NCBI RefSeq assembly: GCF_018332695.1 | Contig: NZ_BOQN01000065.1 | Span: 1-64,000, forward strand | Reading direction: 5' to 3' | Length of the DNA: 64,000 nucleotides | Source: Paractinoplanes toevensis | Lineage (GTDB): Bacteria > Actinomycetota > Actinomycetes > Mycobacteriales > Micromonosporaceae | Shown: piece after piece, positions 58,943 to 64,000 of the stretch | Position numbering within the stretch: position 1 is the first letter of the stretch | How the letters are laid out: every line of letters starts with the position of its first letter | Made by a program: the position numbers and the translations under genes | Notes under the pieces: model-generated | Told to the model about the DNA's origin: nothing | Databases searched by the model: none | The model's input: only the letters and a program-made list of their open reading frames with translations

Positions 58943-60076
58943 ATGACCAGAAGAGTGGTTCTTGTCGTGATGGCGATGCTTGCCGGCATCGTCGGATTCG
59001 GTTTCGGGGGCGGGACGGCTTCCGCGGCCGTCGGCTCCAGCGTTGCCGTCGGCTACGCCCATACGTGTGCCATTCCGGCGGACGGGTCCCTGTGGTGCTG
59101 GGGTGGAAACTACAGCGGGCAGCTCGGGGACGGCACCACCACCGGGCGGGTCGCCCCGGCCCGGGTCGGCGACGCCACCAACTGGGCTCGGATCGAGGCC
59201 GGGACCAGCTACAACTGCGCGATCCGGGCGGACGGGTCGCTGTGGTGCTGGGGCAGCAACAGCCGCGGGCAGCTGGGCGACGGCAGCACCACCCGGCGGG
59301 CCGCTCCGGTTCGGGTCGGCGACGCCACCAGCTGGGCCCAGGTCAGTGCCGGGGACAGCCACACCTGCGCCGTACGGACCGACGGCACCCTCTGGTGCTG
59401 GGGCTTCAACCGGTTCGGGCAGCTGGGCACCGGTAACTCGAACTATTACGAGACCGCGCCGGTCCGGGTCGGCGCCGCCAGCAACTGGGCGAGCGTGACG
59501 ACGGGCTACGCGCACACCTGCGCGGTTCGCACCGACGGCACCCTGTGGTGCTGGGGCGACAGCTCGGCCGGGCAGCTCGGTCTCGGCTACCTGGGCTACT
59601 CGATCACTCCGGCGCAGGTCGGAACGGCCACCACCTGGGCCGGCGTGACGGCCGGGTACACCTTCACCTGCGCGACCCGCAGCAACGCGACCCTGTGGTG
59701 CTTCGGCGAGAACGGGTACGGGCAGCTCGGCGTCAGCGGCACCTACCAGGCCTCGCCGGTGCAGGTCGGGGCGGGAACCAGCTGGGCCGGCGTCACCGCG
59801 GGCCAGGACACCGCCTGCGGGACCGGCACCGACGGCAGCCTGTGGTGCTGGGGCAACAACATGGCCGGTCAGGTGGGCGACGGCAGCACCACCGCCCGCT
59901 ACGCGCCGACCCGGGTCGGCACCGCCACCACCTGGACGAACAGCGTGGCGACCTTCTATCACACCTGCGCGGTGCAGACCGGCGGCAGCGTGTGGTGCTG
60001 GGGCAACAACGCCAACGGCCAACTGGGCGACGGCAGCACCACCCAGCAGCCGGCCCCGGTGCGGGTAAATCTGTAG
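58943..60076 (+). CDS. Secreted RCC1-repeat protein
   Basis: A 377-residue exported protein. The signal peptide (residues 1-29, ending ASAA) is followed by seven RCC1-like blades of about 50 residues, each with a HTCA...SLWCWG core and a GQLGDGSTT turn, which should form a beta-propeller. Each blade carries a conserved Cys pair (TCA and WCW), unusual for cytoplasmic RCC1 and consistent with disulfides outside the cell. A carbohydrate- or protein-binding scaffold is plausible. ATG at 58943 starts the signal peptide. Confidence 0.9.
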   Translation: MTRRVVLVVMAMLAGIVGFGFGGGTASAAVGSSVAVGYAHTCAIPADGSLWCWGGNYSGQLGDGTTTGRVAPARVGDATNWARIEAGTSYNCAIRADGSLWCWGSNSRGQLGDGSTTRRAAPVRVGDATSWAQVSAGDSHTCAVRTDGTLWCWGFNRFGQLGTGNSNYYETAPVRVGAASNWASVTTGYAHTCAVRTDGTLWCWGDSSAGQLGLGYLGYSITPAQVGTATTWAGVTAGYTFTCATRSNATLWCFGENGYGQLGVSGTYQASPVQVGAGTSWAGVTAGQDTACGTGTDGSLWCWGNNMAGQVGDGSTTARYAPTRVGTATTWTNSVATFYHTCAVQTGGSVWCWGNNANGQLGDGSTTQQPAPVRVNL

Positions 60077-60084
60077 AGGAGGGG

Positions 60085-60114
60085 CGGTGACCGGGCCACC
60101 CCGCCCGGTCACCG
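60085..60114. terminator. Bidirectional terminator between RCC1 and MFS genes
   Basis: An 11-bp GC stem (CGGTGACCGGG with CCCGGTCACCG) around an 8-base loop between two convergent genes; its right arm covers the MFS stop codon. Confidence 0.75.
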
Positions 60115-61329
60115 TCCGTCGTGCGCGATCCGGGTCAGCTGGGGCCACAGCAGAACCAGGAAGACCGCCGAACCGGCGAAGGCGAACCAGAACGGCGCGG
60201 CCACCCCCCAATGCGTGGCCAGCGTGCCGCCGATCGCCGAGCCGACCACCAGGCCGCCGAAGACGCCGATCGTGTTGACGCTGCCCACCCGGCCCTGCAG
60301 CTCGGTCGGGACGGCCCGCTGCCGTACGGTCACCGAGGTGGTGCCCCAGATGAAGGCGTGCGCGCCGAAGACGAAGAACACCAGCATCGCCACCCATGGC
60401 GTCGTCGTCACGGCCAGCGTCAGGTGGGTCAGGGTCTCGATGATCAGGCCGATCCGCATCACGTTGCCGAGGCTGACCCGCGCGGTGATCCAGCCGTACA
60501 GACCGGTCCCGAGCAGCCCACCCACCGCCGACACCGTGGTGAGCAGCCCGAACCCGGTCGGTCCCAGGCCCAGCTGGTCGGTCGCGTAGATCACCAGCAC
60601 GGCCCACGCCGCCCCGAAGGTCACATTGAAGATCAAAATCGTCAGGACCAGGGTGCGTACGGCGGGATGGCGCACCGTCCACGCGAGACCCTCACGGATG
60701 TCCCGCAGCGCGGGGGACGCCTCCCGGGGCGTGGCGGGCGGCAGCTTGACCCGGGCCACCAGCAGCACCCCGGCGAAGACCAGGAGAGCCTGCCCGACGA
60801 ACGGCCAGGCATAGCCGGCCGCGAACAGGAAGGCCCCGAGCGGCGGCCCGGCCAGCTGGTTCAGGGTCAGGAAGCCGAACTGCATGCGGGCGTTCGCGAG
60901 GGCGAGGTCGTCGCGGTGCACGAGCATCGGCGCGAGGGTGGAGCCGGTGTTGTCGGCGTACACCTCGGCCGTCGCGAGCAGGCCCAGGGCGACCAGGGCC
61001 CCGGCCGCGGTCAACTCGTCGAGGGCCAGCGCGACGACCATCGCGGCGAGCACGACGACCCGGCTGCCGTCGGCCAGGATGATGATCCGGCGCCGGTCGT
61101 GGCGGTCCGACAGGACGCCGGCGTGCAGGCCGAAGAGCAGCGGCGGCAGCCAGCGCAGCAGCGCCGCCATCGAGATCAGGAACGGGTCGTCGGTGAGCGC
61201 CGCCACCAGCAGCGGCCCGGCCGCGATCGCGACGCCGTCCCCGAAGTTGGAGGTCCACGACGAGGCGAGCAGCCACCGGAAAGAGGTTCCGAGCCGGGTC
61301 GGAAGAACACGTTCGGCCACGGTAGTCAC
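60109..61329 (-). CDS. MFS transporter
   Basis: A 406-residue MFS protein of the NreB/EntS-like type: FRWLLASSWTSNFGDGVAIA, GLHAGVLSDRHDRRRIIILAD (loop 2-3 signature). Twelve spans. It probably exports a metabolite or drug. The neighbour at 58255 is a paralogue of the same superfamily but not near-identical. ATG at 61329. Ends inside the hairpin shared with the RCC1 gene. Confidence 0.88.
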   Translation of the reverse strand: MTTVAERVLPTRLGTSFRWLLASSWTSNFGDGVAIAAGPLLVAALTDDPFLISMAALLRWLPPLLFGLHAGVLSDRHDRRRIIILADGSRVVVLAAMVVALALDELTAAGALVALGLLATAEVYADNTGSTLAPMLVHRDDLALANARMQFGFLTLNQLAGPPLGAFLFAAGYAWPFVGQALLVFAGVLLVARVKLPPATPREASPALRDIREGLAWTVRHPAVRTLVLTILIFNVTFGAAWAVLVIYATDQLGLGPTGFGLLTTVSAVGGLLGTGLYGWITARVSLGNVMRIGLIIETLTHLTLAVTTTPWVAMLVFFVFGAHAFIWGTTSVTVRQRAVPTELQGRVGSVNTIGVFGGLVVGSAIGGTLATHWGVAAPFWFAFAGSAVFLVLLWPQLTRIAHDGR

Positions 61330-61386
61330 CGCGAGACTCTATGCACACCACCGGCCCGCCGCGACGCATTTATCCGGGGCGATGGG

Positions 61387-61581
61387 TCAGGCGTCGTCCT
61401 TCTCGCGGTTCCCGTGCAGCTTGTTGATGCCGGCGTTGCTGCTGCCGTTCGCCGGGGTCTCGGACGTCGGCGGCTCGTCGGTCTGGAACTTTCCGGTCTC
61501 CTTGGAGCCGGTGATGAACGTGTCGCCGTGGGCGCCGGCGTTCTCCATGACAATGTTCTCGTGCTCCACCTGGTCACTCAT
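61387..61581 (-). CDS. Small hydrophilic protein, 64 residues
   Basis: MSDQVEHENIVMENAGAHGD begins a soluble, Asn/Glu/Thr-rich polypeptide ending GNREKDDA. Strong third-position GC and a sensible composition support coding, and it lies between the MFS and response-regulator genes on the same strand. No family recognised; no transmembrane or signal segment. Confidence 0.6.
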   Translation of the reverse strand: MSDQVEHENIVMENAGAHGDTFITGSKETGKFQTDEPPTSETPANGSSNAGINKLHGNREKDDA

Positions 61582-61602
61582 AACCCTGGGTTACCCGGGA
61601 AA

Positions 61603-62244
61603 TCAGCCTTGAAGCCAGTGCAGCACCGCCAGCACCCGGCGGTTGTCGTGGCCCTGCTGTTCCAGGCCGAGCTTCTTGAAGATGCTCAGGATGTGCTTCT
61701 CGACCGTCTTCTGGCTCAGGAAGAGGGCCTCGGCGACGCCGTTGTTGGAGCGGCCCTCGGCCATGTGTTGCAGCACCTTGCGTTCCTGGCCGGAGAGCAG
61801 GTCGAGGGGGCGTTGCCGGCTCGGGCGGTCCATCAGCCGCTGCACGATCTCGGGATCGATCGCGGTCTGGCCGCCGGCCACCCGGCGCAGCGCGTCCTCG
61901 AGCACCTCGACCCGGCCCACCCGGTCCTTGACGAGGTAGCCGACCCCGGTCGCGCCACCTTCGAGCAGACGCACGGCGTACGCCGTCTCGGCGTACGCGG
62001 AAAGCAGCAGGATGCCCACCCGGGGGTGCCGGCGCCGGATGCTCTCGGCCGCGTGCAGGCCCTCGGCGCCGTGCGCCGAGAGGCGAATGTCCATGATCAC
62101 CACGTCGGGCGGGTCGTCGGCGATGCCGGCGAGGAGTTCCCGTTCGTCGCTCGCCTGGTGGGTGACCTCGATGCCGAGCTCGCGCAGCAGCGCGGCCAGC
62201 CCCTCCCGGAACAGAACCGTGTCGTCGGTGAGGGCTACTCGCAT
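61603..62244 (-). CDS. NarL/LuxR-family response regulator
   Basis: A 213-residue response regulator. The receiver domain has acidic residues TDD (6-8), the phosphoacceptor Asp52 in VVIMDIRLS, and the conserved Thr/Ser and Lys positions (LLLSAYAE, YLVKDRV). The C-terminal helix-turn-helix is LSGQERKVLQHMAEGRSNNG, then VAEALFLSQKTVEKHILSIF. It overlaps the sensor kinase gene by 10 bases, so they are a cognate pair. Confidence 0.93.
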   Translation of the reverse strand: MRVALTDDTVLFREGLAALLRELGIEVTHQASDERELLAGIADDPPDVVIMDIRLSAHGAEGLHAAESIRRRHPRVGILLLSAYAETAYAVRLLEGGATGVGYLVKDRVGRVEVLEDALRRVAGGQTAIDPEIVQRLMDRPSRQRPLDLLSGQERKVLQHMAEGRSNNGVAEALFLSQKTVEKHILSIFKKLGLEQQGHDNRRVLAVLHWLQG

Positions 62245-63974
62245 GGGATCCGCACCGTGACCGTCGTGCCGTCACCGCCGGTGGCGATGGTCATGGCGCC
62301 GCGCAGCGTCTCGACCCGGTCGCGCAGGCCGGCCAGGCCGGAACCGCGGTCGAAGTTCGCGCCGCCGCGGCCGTCGTCGGTGACCCGGGCGACCACGGTG
62401 TCGTCGCGCAGCGTCACCCGCACCTCGGCGTGGCCGGCCTCGGCGTGCCGGATGACGTTGGTGAGGGCCTCGCAGATGACGAAGTAGAGGGTCTCCTCGA
62501 TCGGCTCGGGCAGCCGGTCGGCGGTGACGTCGAGGGTGACCGGGATGGTCAGCCGGTCGGCGACTCCTTCCAGCGCGGGCTGCAGGCCCATCTCGCCGAG
62601 CACCGCCGGGTGGATGCCGCGGGCCAGGTTGCGCAGCTCGGCGAGGGCCTCGTCGAGGTCGTTGCCGGCCGTCTCGATGGCGGCGCTCGGATCCCGGCCG
62701 CGCTGTGCCCGGTGCCGGGCCAGGCTGAGGCTGCTCATCACCCGCAGCAGCAGCTGCTGAGCGCCGTCGTGCAGGTTGCGCTCGATCCGGCGGCGCTCGG
62801 CCAGCCCGGCCTCGGCGATCCGCCGCCGGGACGCCTGCACCTGGGCGAGCTGGGCGGCCAGGTCGTCGCGGAGCAGGCCATTTTCCAGCACCAGGCCGCC
62901 CGCGACGGCCGCGCTGCGCACCAGGTCGGAGCGGCGGCGCAGGGTCGGGTCGACGAGCAGGACGGCCAGCGTGCGGCCGTCGCCGGACGGCATCGGCACC
63001 CGCCACCGGGCCATCTCACCGGCGGTCAGTGGGTAGCCCTCGCAGGTCACGTAGTGCGACGGGCTGGCCTGCACGGCGAGCATCATGGTCGGGTCGCCGA
63101 GCACCTCGCGCAGTGCGGCCTGCACATCCTTCAACGAGGTGCAGTCGGCGAGCCGCACCATCAGGTCGGCCACGCTCGATCGGGCGAGGCGGCGCTGGGT
63201 GAGGCTGATCAGAAAGGCGATCGGGGCGATCAGCGCGGTCAGGGCGGTGATCGTGCGCAGCGCGTCGGTGACCGGCTTGGACAGGTGGAACAGCTGCGCG
63301 GCGATGTAGAAGCTGCCGAGGAAACCGATCGCGATGCCGGCTGCGGTGGCGGGCAGGCTGTCGGCGCGTTCCAGGCCCCGGCTGCGGCGGATCTTCAACA
63401 GCAGCAACACGACCAGCACCAGGGCCAGCACGATGATGCCGATCTTGAAGACGGCGCTCGCGGCGTCGAACAGGCCGCGGTTCGGCGCGATCGTCAGCCA
63501 CCATGCGTGCTCGTTCCAGCCCGCCCACTCCGGTTCCGAGACGGCCGCGATGAACAGCTTCACCCCGACGATCCAGATGGCGAAGTAGACGAAGTACGCC
63601 CGTTCGTAGCGCCGGCTGAGCACCGGCTCCGGATAACGCAGCAGGGCGAGGCCGCCGACCGCGAACCACCAGTACCCGAACAGGAACGAGATCAGCGGGG
63701 CCGGGCCGATCTCCCACTCCGGCGGCCAGGTCCACCACCAGGAGGCCTCGTAGCAGAACGCGGCCACGATCATCGCCCAGCCGGTGCGGCCGGTGCTGCG
63801 GTCCCAGAGCAGCAGAACACCGCTGGCCGCGAACGAGGTGACCACGAAAACGTAGATCGTGCCGAGCGCGAACTCCGCCGACCAGGTCGGAATCCAGGAG
63901 AGTACGGCGGTGATCGCCGCGATCAGGGAAACGACGGTTATCACACGGACCGGCGATTTTCCCTGCACCGACAC
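62235..63974 (-). CDS. NarL-type sensor histidine kinase
   Basis: A 579-residue membrane kinase. The first 250 residues hold six or seven hydrophobic spans (ITVVSLIAAITAVLSW, FALGTIYVFVVTSFAASGVL, FLFGYWWFAVGGLALL and others); a helical segment links to the HisKA_3 region with the phospho-acceptor His402 in RRRIERNLHDGAQQLLLRV, followed by an HATPase domain (ITLDVTADRLP-like, FVICEALTNVIRHAEAG, DDGRGGANFDRGSGLAGLRDRV). The start is GTG at 63974, 26 bases before the window end; the gene is complete. The signal is unknown. Operon order kinase then regulator, overlapping. Confidence 0.92.
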   Translation of the reverse strand: MSVQGKSPVRVITVVSLIAAITAVLSWIPTWSAEFALGTIYVFVVTSFAASGVLLLWDRSTGRTGWAMIVAAFCYEASWWWTWPPEWEIGPAPLISFLFGYWWFAVGGLALLRYPEPVLSRRYERAYFVYFAIWIVGVKLFIAAVSEPEWAGWNEHAWWLTIAPNRGLFDAASAVFKIGIIVLALVLVVLLLLKIRRSRGLERADSLPATAAGIAIGFLGSFYIAAQLFHLSKPVTDALRTITALTALIAPIAFLISLTQRRLARSSVADLMVRLADCTSLKDVQAALREVLGDPTMMLAVQASPSHYVTCEGYPLTAGEMARWRVPMPSGDGRTLAVLLVDPTLRRRSDLVRSAAVAGGLVLENGLLRDDLAAQLAQVQASRRRIAEAGLAERRRIERNLHDGAQQLLLRVMSSLSLARHRAQRGRDPSAAIETAGNDLDEALAELRNLARGIHPAVLGEMGLQPALEGVADRLTIPVTLDVTADRLPEPIEETLYFVICEALTNVIRHAEAGHAEVRVTLRDDTVVARVTDDGRGGANFDRGSGLAGLRDRVETLRGAMTIATGGDGTTVTVRIPCE

Positions 63975-64000
63975 ATCGTGGCAGCAGCGTCTATATGTGC

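Noticed and set aside
60121..62487. 788-codon plus-strand frame opposite MFS and response regulator genes
   Set aside because: No domain, Gln/Arg/Gly-rich antisense sequence.

Overview
The window is high-GC actinomycete DNA. Long GC-biased reading frames, frequent GTG starts and 4-bp stop/start overlaps, an SsgA-family sporulation protein, several secreted cellulose-binding glycoside hydrolases and the overall gene style point to the Micromonosporaceae, most likely an Actinoplanes-like soil organism. This is an inference from gene content; there is no rRNA in the window.

Layout. 1-2.8 kb: a MerR-VOC regulator divergent from a cytochrome P450 and a DinB protein. 2.8-7.3 kb: a cellulose locus with a decayed LacI regulator, a GH6 cellulase behind a long perfect palindrome and a GH3 beta-glucosidase with CBM2 behind an exact CebR-type box. 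7.3-10.8 kb: a TetR gene with duplicated operators, an MddA/NnrU-type membrane protein and an alpha/beta-hydrolase fused to a glycosyltransferase. 10.8-16.5 kb: housekeeping and hypothetical genes (serine hydrolase, DedA, MBL, DUF1990, diacylglycerol kinase-like, YihY). 16.5-18.9 kb: a two-gene conflict-system candidate, a TIR protein overlapping a KGGxGR ATPase that carries a catalytically dead trypsin-like domain and an effector-associated-like tail. 18.9-28.7 kb: tandem PAP2, EEP hydrolase, GGDEF cyclase, TPR/repeat/FnIII membrane protein, TcmP-like protein, DUF4236, Rrf2, AraC, SsgB and a PGPGW membrane protein.

28.7-34.65 kb is the most mosaic part. An intact tRNA-Val(CAC), its terminator and a DUF488 gene are followed about 5.6 kb later by a second, diverged copy of the tRNA 3' half, the same terminator and the start of DUF488. 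Between them lie a tRNA-Pro 3' remnant, a multidomain lipoprotein glycosidase, gene debris (uridine kinase fragment, paired CebR-like boxes) and a visibly lower-GC nucleoside-deoxyribosyltransferase/TIR-like protein. This looks like an eroded island or layered integration scar at a tRNA gene.

34.7-64 kb: arginase-like protein, DUF4142, a CBM2 glycosidase, ketopantoate-reductase-like and MMPL genes facing a TetR gene across an operator array, a secreted EF-hand hydrolase, ankyrin protein, a lipoprotein/ECF sigma/membrane partner operon in which the outer two proteins share a four-cysteine domain, FAD monooxygenase, DUF574 methyltransferase, an M50 protease, esterase, SDR, hydrolase, a LAL regulator, two MFS transporters, a secreted RCC1-repeat protein and a NarL-type two-component system at the right edge. 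Signals are visible for cellulose-responsive control (LacI/CebR-type palindromes) and for several self-contained regulator/operator pairs. Function assignments rest on motifs read by eye; no database search was possible.
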